A DNA stretch of 64,000 nucleotides from Robiginitomaculum sp. GTDB taxonomy: Bacteria > Pseudomonadota > Alphaproteobacteria > Caulobacterales > Maricaulaceae. The stretch is from positions 43,485-107,484 of the forward strand of contig JAESQN010000029.1 in the NCBI GenBank assembly GCA_016765135.1, read 5' to 3'. Below are positions 8,818 to 17,608 of this stretch, piece by piece; position 1 is the first letter of the stretch; each line of letters starts with the position of its first letter. The notes below the pieces were generated by a model. That model saw only the letters and a program-made list of their open reading frames with translations, was not told where the DNA came from and made no database searches. The translations under genes were made by a program, and so were the position numbers.

Positions 8818-9908
8818 TGTCCAAGCCTCAATACTGCGTCACCGCTTAACCCGTCGCTGCTTTGGCGCGTACCGCTTTCCGTGAATATCCCGCCATTCGT
8901 GGAAACGGCCAGTTTGAGTGCCTCCACATCATCAAAGCCGGAATAGCGAATAGACAAGCTCAGTTGCTGGCGCGCCGCATCATAACGTAGCGAAGACACC
9001 TCCACCCCCGAAACTTTCTGGGCGCTTGCTGCGAGCAAGGCTGAGAGTTTGATGAACACCTGTTGGTTTGCGGTCTTGGCATCCGATTGCGCTCGTATAA
9101 CCGCCAAAGCCGGCTTTTTGGACACATCCTGACCGGGGAAAATTTCTGTGTAAATCCCCGCCATTTGTTCTTGAATGGCCTGGGTTTTTCGCAGTGCGCT
9201 CATACCCTGGAAAATATTGGCACCCACAAACACGGCGACTATGCCAGCCGTCAAGATCATGCTGCGCTTAAATTTTCGGGTACCGTGCTTGCTCCGCTTG
9301 GCAAATATGCCTTGGCGTAAATTGATCGGCCTATGGCCCGCTTGCAAGGCGGTATTTATCTTTTGCAAAAACCGGGCGGTATCAATCTGCGGCGGAATAC
9401 TTTGCTCCGCGTTCAATACGCTGCTGGCAAGGTTTGTGTCTATTGTAAAACCCAAACCACTCCCGGTTCTTTGCACAATCCGGTTTTCATAGGAAAAACT
9501 GTCCGCCACCGAAAAACTGTCATAATCGGCACAGATAATATCTGCACTCAAGCCGTACTCAGCCAGAGCGGCAATCGTATTCTCTATAACATGGTTGGAC
9601 ACAACCGCCAGCCTGTCGCTATTTGCGTCCAGAGCAATATGGCTGTTTTCCAGAGACGCCCCAAGCTCGTCTTCGATGCTAAATCCGGCGGCTTGTTGCA
9701 TTTGTTTATTGTTTAATTTGCCGAGCGTGTGCGGTTTTATCACCACTTGTTGGCCTGGTAGAACGACAATAAGGCGGTTGAAATCCAGGGCTTTCAAATC
9801 CGTTTTTTGCGCGTCTGTTTCGGCGAGGCCAGCTTCCCCGCTAGGTGTTAAACCCCATTCCCACGGGGCGGTTGGTAGCGACCCAAATATCAAAATCAAA
9901 TCCGCCAT
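8814..9908 (-). CDS. gspL: Type II secretion system protein GspL
   Basis: The protein has 364 residues. The N-terminal cytoplasmic part (about 1-210) has the actin-like GspL pattern that docks the GspE ATPase. A transmembrane helix follows near residue 222 (ILTAGIVAVFVGANIF), then a periplasmic ferredoxin-like domain that pairs with GspM. The gene lies two bases after gspK and overlaps gspM by 4 bp, so it is inside the gsp operon. GspL couples ATP hydrolysis in the cytoplasm to pseudopilus assembly in the periplasm. Confidence 0.9.
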   Translation of the reverse strand: MADLILIFGSLPTAPWEWGLTPSGEAGLAETDAQKTDLKALDFNRLIVVLPGQQVVIKPHTLGKLNNKQMQQAAGFSIEDELGASLENSHIALDANSDRLAVVSNHVIENTIAALAEYGLSADIICADYDSFSVADSFSYENRIVQRTGSGLGFTIDTNLASSVLNAEQSIPPQIDTARFLQKINTALQAGHRPINLRQGIFAKRSKHGTRKFKRSMILTAGIVAVFVGANIFQGMSALRKTQAIQEQMAGIYTEIFPGQDVSKKPALAVIRAQSDAKTANQQVFIKLSALLAASAQKVSGVEVSSLRYDAARQQLSLSIRYSGFDDVEALKLAVSTNGGIFTESGTRQSSDGLSGDAVLRLGQ

Positions 9909-9910
9909 AA

Positions 9911-10930
9911 CTAATAGGCCCCCCGGCGCGACAGCAGTCTAGCTCCCGCTTCACCGCTCAAACTAAAGCTTGCTTGCTGGCGACGGGTCTGCTCACCTCG
10001 CCGCACGATAATTTCCAAATTTACCAAATCGGTTTTTACATCGGTCATATCTTGTCCAGCACCTCTCAATTCCAAATCTGCGACAACTGGTAATGCCCAA
10101 ACTGCCCCAACAGTTTCATAGCCTGCCAAAGGCCTTTGCGCAATCACTGCCTTGGCCACCTGGACTTCCTCATCGTCTTCACCTTCATCACGGTCAAACA
10201 ATATTGCCAGCAAGGGCCATTGTTCCGGGTGCAGGGTATTTAGATTGATTTTGTTGGCTTTCATATCAGCCGAGGCACATAAAAACGGTTGCATCCGCAC
10301 ATATATATCTTCTGTGATGCCCTCAATGGCCCGCAGTTCGGTAATGTCCATCATCAGAGTATTGGCGGCGTGGTAGGGTGGATTTTTAGCGGTATAGGTC
10401 AGATCTTCGGCCCCACCTTGTTCGGGTATAATATCCCCGTCAACCCAGTCTTGGATACTGGCAGCAAGGTTTTCGGATTGCAGTTCGTCAAATTCTAGAA
10501 ATTCCAGCAGGTCTGCCAATCGCTGCCGGGTTATTTCATTGGTTTGTTCATTAGCAAGCTGGTTGACATTAAAGCAATTGCGCCCGTCTGATATGAGTAT
10601 CTGCATATCACCACTCTCTGCGTCCTGCTCCTCCCCATCATCACCAAGGGGAAATACGATGGCCTCGCGAGCCAAAACAATTTGCGCAAAACCTATTTGA
10701 TTATCTGCCCCATTAATCTGCAACCAGTTCTCGGCAAAGGCTTCTCCGCCGCGCATATACCAGTCGAGTTGTTCCGCAATCTGGACGCCCGCCGCACGTT
10801 TCACTGCAAAACGGATGTCGTCCATGATCGCCACGGCCAAAGCCGCCATAACCGTCATCAACAGCAAGGTCGTCAACAACACTGCGCCGCGTTCATTTTT
10901 GCGGGATTTCATTGGTTTGCGCTCACTCAT
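9911..10930 (-). CDS. gspK: Type II secretion minor pseudopilin GspK
   Basis: The protein has 339 residues with a short basic prepilin leader ending NERG and then the hydrophobic helix AVLLTTLLLMTVMAAL. The usual Glu at position +5 is absent, as is normal for GspK. The long soluble domain (SDGRNCFNVNQLAN, LNTLHPEQW) contains the inserted alpha domain that distinguishes GspK from the other pseudopilins. GspK is thought to cap the pseudopilus tip with GspI and GspJ. Its start overlaps gspJ by 4 bp. An alternative ATG lies six codons downstream. Confidence 0.92.
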   Translation of the reverse strand: MSERKPMKSRKNERGAVLLTTLLLMTVMAALAVAIMDDIRFAVKRAAGVQIAEQLDWYMRGGEAFAENWLQINGADNQIGFAQIVLAREAIVFPLGDDGEEQDAESGDMQILISDGRNCFNVNQLANEQTNEITRQRLADLLEFLEFDELQSENLAASIQDWVDGDIIPEQGGAEDLTYTAKNPPYHAANTLMMDITELRAIEGITEDIYVRMQPFLCASADMKANKINLNTLHPEQWPLLAILFDRDEGEDDEEVQVAKAVIAQRPLAGYETVGAVWALPVVADLELRGAGQDMTDVKTDLVNLEIIVRRGEQTRRQQASFSLSGEAGARLLSRRGAY

Positions 10931-11658
10931 TGGTCTGCCCCCACACGGAATATTTGCCGCAGGCGCTTACCGTCCGTAAATTCCAGCTCAACCGAAGCCA
11001 ATACCGGTAAAGTTGTCACCCCGTCTGGTGGCACGCCAGTCAACCAGTTGTCCGCCCAATTTTCCCCATCATAAAACCCCAGTGTGACACGTTCAACGCC
11101 GTCCAGCAAAGATTGCTCCAACACGGGCGTAGCGGCAATGGGGTTGAACCGGGCTTTAATTTGGCGGAACAGGGTTTTGTCCCTCAGTACATATTCTACT
11201 GCCTGCAAACCACTGCGCCGTTCTATGCCGCCAGGATTATCCCACCCGGTGCGGGACAGGGATAAAAACCTTTCATCACCAAATGACCCGCCAATGAAAA
11301 ACGCTTGTTCGGGCTGACCAAAAGCATCGGTTTTTGGTACAATCACGGTATTGGCAAAATCTGCTTTTAGCAAAATACGCAAAGTGGCTCGCTGGCGTAA
11401 TTCGTCGCTTTTGCCTGCCATCAGGTCTTTGGACCCAAGCACAGATGTCAACACCGCCAAAGACGCGGCGGACAGAATTGAGAATATGAACAGCGAAACC
11501 AACACCTCGACCAGGGTGAAACCAAATTGTCGCCTTACGGGTTGGTTGCACTGATTCCCTGTAGGGTGGATTAGCGCCCTTACGCGTAATCCACCATTGG
11601 CAAACACCGCACGGTGGATACCGCGCCAAGAAGCACTAATCCACCTTACAAAACTCAT
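10927..11658 (-). CDS. gspJ: Type II secretion minor pseudopilin GspJ with repeat-extended leader
   Basis: The protein has 243 residues. The pseudopilin motif RRQFG/FTLVEVLVSLFIFS is intact, but it is preceded by 46 residues instead of the usual 6-15. The start codon overlaps the gspI stop (ATGA), the expected coupled start, and no ATG, GTG or TTG in frame lies closer to the cleavage site. Codons 3-34 are encoded by a 91-bp palindromic repeat that also occurs at 18622-18712. The repeat was therefore inserted in frame into the leader. Removing about 93 bp would give a normal leader of some 15 residues. The mature protein should be unchanged after cleavage, if prepilin peptidase and targeting tolerate the long leader. 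Confidence 0.9.
   Translation of the reverse strand: MSFVRWISASWRGIHRAVFANGGLRVRALIHPTGNQCNQPVRRQFGFTLVEVLVSLFIFSILSAASLAVLTSVLGSKDLMAGKSDELRQRATLRILLKADFANTVIVPKTDAFGQPEQAFFIGGSFGDERFLSLSRTGWDNPGGIERRSGLQAVEYVLRDKTLFRQIKARFNPIAATPVLEQSLLDGVERVTLGFYDGENWADNWLTGVPPDGVTTLPVLASVELEFTDGKRLRQIFRVGADQ
11560..11650. repeat. Palindromic element, family C copy 1, inside gspJ leader
   Basis: This 91-bp element begins TGTAGGGTGGATTAGCG and ends CACTAATCCACCTTACA, which are inverted complements with a few mismatches. Two inner GTAATCCACC/GGTGGAT blocks form a second stem. A second 91-bp copy with the same ends and spacing is at 18622-18712. Here it lies entirely within the open reading frame of gspJ, starting 8 bp after the start codon. 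It codes no transposase and must have been moved by one in trans or by another mechanism. Confidence 0.85.
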
Positions 11659-12056
11659 TGTGGTAACTCCTGCCGGGCGGCTGGTTTACTGGAAGCAAAG
11701 GCCGTGCGTGTCATCAGGATTTGCTCGGACGTTTTTTCTTGTACGGTAATTGTCAGCTTGAAAAACCCGGCGGTGCCCGTGTCTTCGGTCTGGATGCGCC
11801 AATTCCAGTCGCGCCCACCCATCTCGCCGCTGTCTTGTTGCGCACCGACCCTGGGCGGTTCGGGCCTGTTTAAGGCAAGGAGCAATTGATTGTCTGCAAT
11901 AATTCCGGCCAATTGCTTTTGCTCCAGCACACTCATGGCCCTAATGTTTTCAGTGCCAGCATGCATCAGGCCCAAAATAGCAGTGGAGAATATTAACAAA
12001 GACGCCAACACCTCGATCAAGGTAAACCCGGCTTGGCCTTTCACATATTTGGTCAT
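11655..12056 (-). CDS. gspI: Type II secretion minor pseudopilin GspI
   Basis: The protein has 133 residues with the leader KGQAG and the methylation/assembly motif FTLIEVLASLLIFSTAILG, including the +5 Glu. The short globular domain and length match GspI, which nucleates the GspI-J-K tip complex. It overlaps both neighbours by 4 bp (gspH upstream, gspJ downstream). The start ATG gives a normal ten-residue leader, in contrast to the next gene. Confidence 0.92.
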   Translation of the reverse strand: MTKYVKGQAGFTLIEVLASLLIFSTAILGLMHAGTENIRAMSVLEQKQLAGIIADNQLLLALNRPEPPRVGAQQDSGEMGGRDWNWRIQTEDTGTAGFFKLTITVQEKTSEQILMTRTAFASSKPAARQELPQ

Positions 12057-12556
12057 TCTTGCGGCTCCACAACTATTTTGCCGTCAACACTGCCGCTAAT
12101 CAGAAAGGCTGATGCGCCGCTTCGCAGTTTCAACTCGAACGGCGTACCCAGGCCCGTTGTATCAAAACGGATAACTGGCACCCCGGATTTTTCCGCCGCT
12201 TCCAGATTTATCTTGGTAGCGTTTTGTGTCAATTCTACAAAGGGTTTGCTATCAAGCCCAAATGAAAAATTCTCAACTATTTCCCATAAATCATTATTAA
12301 ACCTAACGATTTGATAGCCGTCCTGAGTAATCATTATGCCAACGGATTGCTGGGCCACCAGCCCGCCTTGCGCCGCCAAACCGATGCGAGTGGCTAGAAG
12401 CTCGCCTTGCTTGTGGAGCGGGTCTTGTGCTTTGGGCATGTTCATAACCACGGCCCCAGCCATCATGCCGATAATAAACAGCACCGCCAAGACCTCAACC
12501 AGCGTGAAGCCGGATTGCCGTCTTTTAAGTCTGCCAGCTTGTGATATCGGCATCAT
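12053..12556 (-). CDS. gspH: Type II secretion minor pseudopilin GspH
   Basis: The frame is open from 12670, but a GGAGAGGG ribosome site directly precedes ATGATG at 12556/12553. That gives a 167-residue protein with the leader MMPISQAGRLKRRQSG followed by FTLVEVLAVLFIIGMM. This start overlaps the end of gspG by 32 bp, consistent with coupling. GspH is the minor pseudopilin thought to sit at the junction of the tip complex and the major pseudopilus. The soluble part (GLAAQGGLVAQQSVGIMIT) fits the GspH domain. Residues from the longer frame would be an unlikely leader. Confidence 0.88.
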   Translation of the reverse strand: MMPISQAGRLKRRQSGFTLVEVLAVLFIIGMMAGAVVMNMPKAQDPLHKQGELLATRIGLAAQGGLVAQQSVGIMITQDGYQIVRFNNDLWEIVENFSFGLDSKPFVELTQNATKINLEAAEKSGVPVIRFDTTGLGTPFELKLRSGASAFLISGSVDGKIVVEPQE

Positions 12557-12944
12557 TGCCCTCTCCGCCTTCCTCGCCGTCGGCGCCGTATGACCATATG
12601 TCATAACGACCGTTTTCGCCCGGATAGGCGTATAGATACGGGTTTCCCCAAGGATCATCGGGCAGAACATCTATATAGCCTTCGGGACGCGCCCGTGCAT
12701 CACTTCCCGATTGTGCATTAAGTAAATCTTCCAGATTTTCAGGATATGTATTGGTGTCGAGGTTGTAGTACTCGATTGCCTGCCCTAGCCTGCTGATGTC
12801 AATCCGGGCTTTCTCGCCCTTGGCTTTGCTCATCATCGGCAAAACATTGATCACGACGATTGTGGCCAGCATCCCGATTATGACCATGGTCACCATGACT
12901 TCAACCAGGGTAAAACCCGCTTGTTTTTTCTTCCGGTTACTCAT
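12525..12944 (-). CDS. gspG: Type II secretion major pseudopilin GspG
   Basis: The protein has 139 residues with the short leader MSNRKKKQAG and mature start FTLVEVMVTMVIIGML. The C-terminal part carries the typical major-pseudopilin sequence: YYNLDTNTYPENLEDLL, then DPWGNPYLYAYPGENGRYDI. The Asp-rich region near the end (GADGEEGGEGNDADI) corresponds to the calcium site of GspG. It polymerises into the periplasmic pseudopilus that pushes substrates through GspD. It lies 9 bp after gspF. Confidence 0.95.
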   Translation of the reverse strand: MSNRKKKQAGFTLVEVMVTMVIIGMLATIVVINVLPMMSKAKGEKARIDISRLGQAIEYYNLDTNTYPENLEDLLNAQSGSDARARPEGYIDVLPDDPWGNPYLYAYPGENGRYDIWSYGADGEEGGEGNDADITSWQT

Positions 12945-12953
12945 GATAAACTC

Positions 12954-14162
12954 CTAAAATGCTAATGTATTCAACCGTAAAATCGGTAGAAATATGGCGG
13001 CGACAATCAACATGACCACCCCGCCAAGGAAAATAATAATTGCAGGCTCCAGCAAGTTTAGCACAATAGTGGTCGCACTATCAAACTCGCTTTCCAGGTA
13101 TTCTGCGGATATATTAAACATCCCGCCCAGATCACCGCCCTGCTCTCCGCTGGCCACCATATGGATCATCAGAGCCGGAAATACCGGATTGCGTTTCAGC
13201 GCCGCACCTACGGAGTTACCGCCGCGCACATCTTCAATAACTTGCTCGGCAACATCAAACATCACCTGATTTTTCAGTGTGTTTTTCGCCGTATCCATAG
13301 CGGTCAGCACGGGCGTGCCGCTGTCCAGCAATCCGGCCATCGTGCGCGAAAACCGGGCCGCATTCATATCCCGTGACAGACCGCCAATAAACGGTAGCTT
13401 CAGGACGGTTCTATCAACCACAAGCCGGAAACGACGAATTTTCATTGCTTGCTGTAAAATAACGCCCGCTAAAATTATACCGACCAACAGCCACAATCCG
13501 TAAGCCTGTAGCCATGCGGAAAAACCTATAGTCATCTGGGTCAGGCGCGGCAATTCCTGGTTAAAGCTGTCGAACTGGCGCACCACTTTGGGGACAACCA
13601 TGACCATCAAAATCGTTATAACCCCAAGGGCGACAACGCTCAGAACCATAGGGTAAATCGTTGCGCCCAGAACTTTACGGCGAACTTTTTGCGCTGATTC
13701 CAAATCACCAGCCAGCCTGCCAAGCACTGCCCCCAATTGCCCGGAGTTTTCACCCGCAGCCACCATGGAGCAATATAAAGGTGTATAGGTTTTGTCCCGC
13801 GACATGGCCTCGGATAACCGTCGCCCTTCCAATATTTGCCTGCGCACATCCAGCAATGAGCGGCGCATGGGCGATGTTTCGAATTGTAAAGCCGTGACCT
13901 TGAGCGCATCGGCTACGGGTGTGCCGGAACCTATGAGTATTGCCAATTGCCGTGTGGCCTGTGTCAGGATTTTGTTTTTGACTTTGCCGGTTTTTTCGCG
14001 GGTCTGTTTTTCAGAAGCCTGCTCTGCGGCGGCTTGCATGTCTATGGGTGTGAGATCACGGGCCCGTAAATCCCGCCGCGCCGCCCGCGCCGAGATAGCC
14101 ATAACCGTGCCCCGGCTTTGCTTGCCGTTTTTGTCAACGGCCCTGTAATCATAGGCCTGCAT
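12954..14162 (-). CDS. gspF: Type II secretion inner-membrane platform protein GspF
   Basis: The protein has 402 residues with two repeated T2SSF cytoplasmic domains (LAILIGSGTPVADAL and MAGLLDSGTPVLTAM) and three transmembrane helices near residues 170-190, 222-240 and 375-395. GspF is the polytopic platform that connects the GspE motor to pseudopilus growth. The start codon shares one base with the gspE stop. A charged segment with EKQTREKTGKVKN lies in the N-terminal linker. Length and order agree with the family. Confidence 0.95.
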   Translation of the reverse strand: MQAYDYRAVDKNGKQSRGTVMAISARAARRDLRARDLTPIDMQAAAEQASEKQTREKTGKVKNKILTQATRQLAILIGSGTPVADALKVTALQFETSPMRRSLLDVRRQILEGRRLSEAMSRDKTYTPLYCSMVAAGENSGQLGAVLGRLAGDLESAQKVRRKVLGATIYPMVLSVVALGVITILMVMVVPKVVRQFDSFNQELPRLTQMTIGFSAWLQAYGLWLLVGIILAGVILQQAMKIRRFRLVVDRTVLKLPFIGGLSRDMNAARFSRTMAGLLDSGTPVLTAMDTAKNTLKNQVMFDVAEQVIEDVRGGNSVGAALKRNPVFPALMIHMVASGEQGGDLGGMFNISAEYLESEFDSATTIVLNLLEPAIIIFLGGVVMLIVAAIFLPILRLNTLAF

Positions 14163-15646
14163 TATCCAGCCCCGGTTTTACGGCATACCCGAAGCACGTC
14201 CTCGGCACTGGTCATGCCGTTTGCTACATGGCGGGCGCCGCTCTCCAGCAAAGTGTCAGCGTTCTGAAACGCATAGGCGCTCATATCTTGTTCCCGCGCA
14301 CCGTCGTGGATCATAGCTCTTATATCGTCGTCCATAACCACCATTTCGTACAGACCAACCCGCCCGGTATAGCCAATGCCGTGACAGGCTTCACAGCCTT
14401 TGGGACGGTAAAATGTGTGCTTTCCCGCAAGTCCCAAAAGCCGTAACTCGGTTTCGCCGGGTGTATATGCCTGCTTGCATTCACCGCACAATCGCCGCAC
14501 CAGTCTTTGGGCGACAATTGCCGTTACGGTCGAAGCCAGCAAGAACCGTTCAACCCCCATATCGCGCAAACGGGTGATGGCGGCCACGGCGGAATTAGTA
14601 TGGACGGTCGATAGCACCAAATGCCCGGTCAGGCTGGCCTGCACGGCGATTTCAGCGGTCTCGGGGTCGCGAATTTCCCCGACCATAACCACATCAGGGT
14701 CCTGGCGCAATATGGCCCGTAGCCCGGCGGCAAATGTCATGCCGACTTTGTTGTTGACTTGGGTCTGGCCGATACCGTCCAGGGCGTATTCTATGGGGTC
14801 TTCCACCGTCAAAATATTGCGCGAGGTCTCGTTGAGCATGGTCAGGCCAGCGTAAAGTGTCGTGGTCTTGCCGGAACCCGTTGGCCCGGTGACCAATATA
14901 ATCCCGTTGGGTGTCGCCAAGGCATTTGTGAAAGCCTCGGTCATGTCTTTGGTCATACCAAGCTCGACCACTCCGAACAAGGCTTGCTCTTTATTGAGTA
15001 AGCGCAGCACGGCCCGTTCGCCGTATTTGGACGGCAAGGTGGATACTCGAACATCTATGGCTTGCGCACCCAAAGTGAGCGAAAAACGTCCGTCTTGTGG
15101 TACGCGTTTTTTGGCAATGTCGAGCCGGGCCATAACCTTGATACGTGACACCAAGACCCCGGCCAAATTAGCCGATAGTGACAAGATTTCCCGCAAGGTT
15201 CCGTCCACACGAAACCTGACCGACAGTCTGTTTTCGTGGGGTTCTATGTGTATATCTGAGGCCCGGAGTTTAATGGCTTCCTGGATCAGGCCGTTGATCA
15301 TACGGATGACCGGGGCATCATCATCACTGTCCAGCAAATCTTCGGTTTGAGGTATGTCCTCGGCCAAAGTGTAAAGGTTGCCTTGCTCGGTGATCGCATC
15401 GGCGGAGCTGGCCAGGCCCTCGCTGGCGTAGGCGGCGGACAGGAATTTATCAAATTCCCCGTGGCTTAGGTTTTGCAAATCTATAGGTACATCCAACACG
15501 CGCCGGGCTTCGAGAATAGCCTCGCGGCGCACACCAGGGCGTACCCCGAGTCTTATTGGTTTATTGGCCGGATTGCCTGTTTTAAGAACGACAACGCCCC
15601 ATTCCTTGGCAAAACCGTAAGCCAGATTTTCAGGGGCTGAAGCCAT
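14162..15646 (-). CDS. gspE: Type II secretion ATPase GspE
   Basis: This 494-residue cytoplasmic motor has an N-terminal GspL-binding domain followed by the secretion ATPase core. Visible motifs are Walker A GPTGSGKTTTLYA, the Asp box EDPIEY, the Walker B-type DVVMVGEIRDPETAEIA, and the His box GHLVLSTVHTN. A CxxC...CxxC zinc module is present (RLCGECKQ and GCEACHGIGY), as expected for GspE. It is placed 9 bp after gspD. The ATPase drives assembly of the pseudopilus. Confidence 0.96.
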   Translation of the reverse strand: MASAPENLAYGFAKEWGVVVLKTGNPANKPIRLGVRPGVRREAILEARRVLDVPIDLQNLSHGEFDKFLSAAYASEGLASSADAITEQGNLYTLAEDIPQTEDLLDSDDDAPVIRMINGLIQEAIKLRASDIHIEPHENRLSVRFRVDGTLREILSLSANLAGVLVSRIKVMARLDIAKKRVPQDGRFSLTLGAQAIDVRVSTLPSKYGERAVLRLLNKEQALFGVVELGMTKDMTEAFTNALATPNGIILVTGPTGSGKTTTLYAGLTMLNETSRNILTVEDPIEYALDGIGQTQVNNKVGMTFAAGLRAILRQDPDVVMVGEIRDPETAEIAVQASLTGHLVLSTVHTNSAVAAITRLRDMGVERFLLASTVTAIVAQRLVRRLCGECKQAYTPGETELRLLGLAGKHTFYRPKGCEACHGIGYTGRVGLYEMVVMDDDIRAMIHDGAREQDMSAYAFQNADTLLESGARHVANGMTSAEDVLRVCRKTGAG

Positions 15647-15655
15647 ATCTATCTC

Positions 15656-17608
15656 TTATTTATCCGTGATGCCCAAATCGCGCAAAGCCTCGTCAATGAG
15701 CAACGACCCATCACCATTTTTGCGTATTTCTTCGCGGCGGATCAAATCCAGCTTTTGCTGGGTCAAAGGTACGGCGTCGTCCCCGTCTCGCAGGATTGTT
15801 ACACGGATAAATACCATAAGATTGGTGCGCCTGCGTGAAACATTTTTCGATTTAAACAAATTACCCAAGATCGGAATATCGCCAAGTATGGGTACCTGCG
15901 AACGAAATATTTGTTCATCGTCCTGCATCAAACCACCCAGCACAATAATCTCACCATCATCAGCGAGTACCGTCGTGGAGATTTCCCGCTTATTGGTCAC
16001 AAGGTCTGATGCGATCAATGACGCATCTGGTGATATACTTGAAACTTCCTGTCTGATTTCCAAGCGAACTACATCACCCTGGTTGATTTGTGGTAAAATT
16101 TCCAGTTGAATCCCGATCTCTTCGCGATTGACCGTGCGAAACGGGTTGTTGTTATTATTACCAAGTGTCTCGCCGCTGGTAAATGGCACTTCCTGACCCA
16201 CAAGAAAAGTCGCCGGAACATTATCCAGTGTGGTGACGAATGGTGTCGAGAGTACATTAGAATCCGTATCGTTTCTAACCGCGTTCAAGATGACCCCGAA
16301 CAGGCCCGCATCGCCAGAGCCGGCAATACCGACAGTGCCGCCTGTCAGTCCCAGCAGTGACGCAATGGCAGCATCTTGCAAACCACCTTGCGCGGCATCG
16401 TCACCACGACCAGCCAGTGCACCGGCAATCGTCAGCAGGTTTGGCGCAGAGCGAGAAAAATTTGTTGAAATCAGAGGAATTCCGGAACTATCATTGCCGG
16501 CCAAAACAAACTGCACACCCAAATCCTGAGCCGCCGTATCGGATATATCGACAATAATCGCCTCGACCAACACCTGTGGGCGGCGGATATCAAGGCGACG
16601 TATGACAGATTCCAGAGCTTCCTGGGTTTTCGGGTTGGCGCTAATGATCAGGCTATTGCTCCCTGGCTCATGAGCAACGCTGGGCTTTTGCGCGTTTTTG
16701 ACCTTATCTTCAAAGGTCGGTAGAATTTTCTCCAAAATCCCGAGCAAATCTTCGCCGTTAGCAAAGCGCAACGGGATGACACTCACCTTACCGCGCTGCA
16801 AAACACTGTCTTTGTCCATGCTTAAAACCATAGCTTTAAGCTGGGCCACGGCCGCACTATCACCGCGCAGCACCAGGGTATTGGTCGCTTCGATGGCAAC
16901 CGCTTTCACGGTTTCGCCGATCACAATATTATTGCGGATTTGCGGCTTGCCTGTTCCCATAAGCTCGCGCACTGCATCCTTGGCATCACGGGCGCTGATA
17001 TTGCGTAGTGCTATGGTTTCAATGGTGGCTTTGTCCACATCCATAGCTGCGATAATTTTGCGGGCCTTTGCCAGGTTTTCCGGATAATCAGTGATCACCA
17101 AAACCCGCCCACCCGGCGTCGAGGTCAAGCGGCCTTGAGAATGCATCAAAGGTTTGATTAACTTGGCAGCATTAGAGGCATCACCGTGTTTTAGTTGCAA
17201 AATCTCCGTGACAAACACGCCCACATCCCTACGGCCTGCGCGAATAGACGCATCCTGGGCTGCGCCCTGGATCAATGTCACCCGATACGCGCCGCTTGAT
17301 GTGGGTACAGCCGTAAAGCCGCGCACGCGCAACACATCCATAAATACGGAAAACACTTGCGATTTGCTCAATTTTGCCTGGGAGGTCACAGTAACCGTTC
17401 CCGTCACACGCGGATCAACGATGAAAGTTTTGCCTGTTAATACGGATATGTCTTCGATAAAGGCCCGGATATCCGCATCTTTGAGATTGATCACATGTTC
17501 TTGGGCACGGACAGGCGGACTTGCCATTATAAGAACCGTTACAAACAGGCACAATATACCTGCCCTAAAACGCGTACCAGTCCCTATTATTTTATCCAAA
17601 ATAATCAC
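15656..17608 (-). CDS. gspD: Type II secretion outer-membrane secretin GspD
   Basis: The protein has 650 residues with a signal peptide ending PPVRAQEH, an N0 domain (NLKDADIRAFIEDISVLTG), the N1-N3 repeats, and the secretin beta-barrel. The barrel signature VPILGDIPILGNLFKS followed by TNLMVFIRVTIL is intact. The C-terminal tail beyond the barrel is short and charged, so a classical pilotin-binding S domain is not obvious. It forms the multimeric outer-membrane gate. The start overlaps the gspC stop by 4 bp. The TTG/GTG-free N-terminus and length agree with the family. Confidence 0.95.
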   Translation of the reverse strand: MIILDKIIGTGTRFRAGILCLFVTVLIMASPPVRAQEHVINLKDADIRAFIEDISVLTGKTFIVDPRVTGTVTVTSQAKLSKSQVFSVFMDVLRVRGFTAVPTSSGAYRVTLIQGAAQDASIRAGRRDVGVFVTEILQLKHGDASNAAKLIKPLMHSQGRLTSTPGGRVLVITDYPENLAKARKIIAAMDVDKATIETIALRNISARDAKDAVRELMGTGKPQIRNNIVIGETVKAVAIEATNTLVLRGDSAAVAQLKAMVLSMDKDSVLQRGKVSVIPLRFANGEDLLGILEKILPTFEDKVKNAQKPSVAHEPGSNSLIISANPKTQEALESVIRRLDIRRPQVLVEAIIVDISDTAAQDLGVQFVLAGNDSSGIPLISTNFSRSAPNLLTIAGALAGRGDDAAQGGLQDAAIASLLGLTGGTVGIAGSGDAGLFGVILNAVRNDTDSNVLSTPFVTTLDNVPATFLVGQEVPFTSGETLGNNNNNPFRTVNREEIGIQLEILPQINQGDVVRLEIRQEVSSISPDASLIASDLVTNKREISTTVLADDGEIIVLGGLMQDDEQIFRSQVPILGDIPILGNLFKSKNVSRRRTNLMVFIRVTILRDGDDAVPLTQQKLDLIRREEIRKNGDGSLLIDEALRDLGITDK

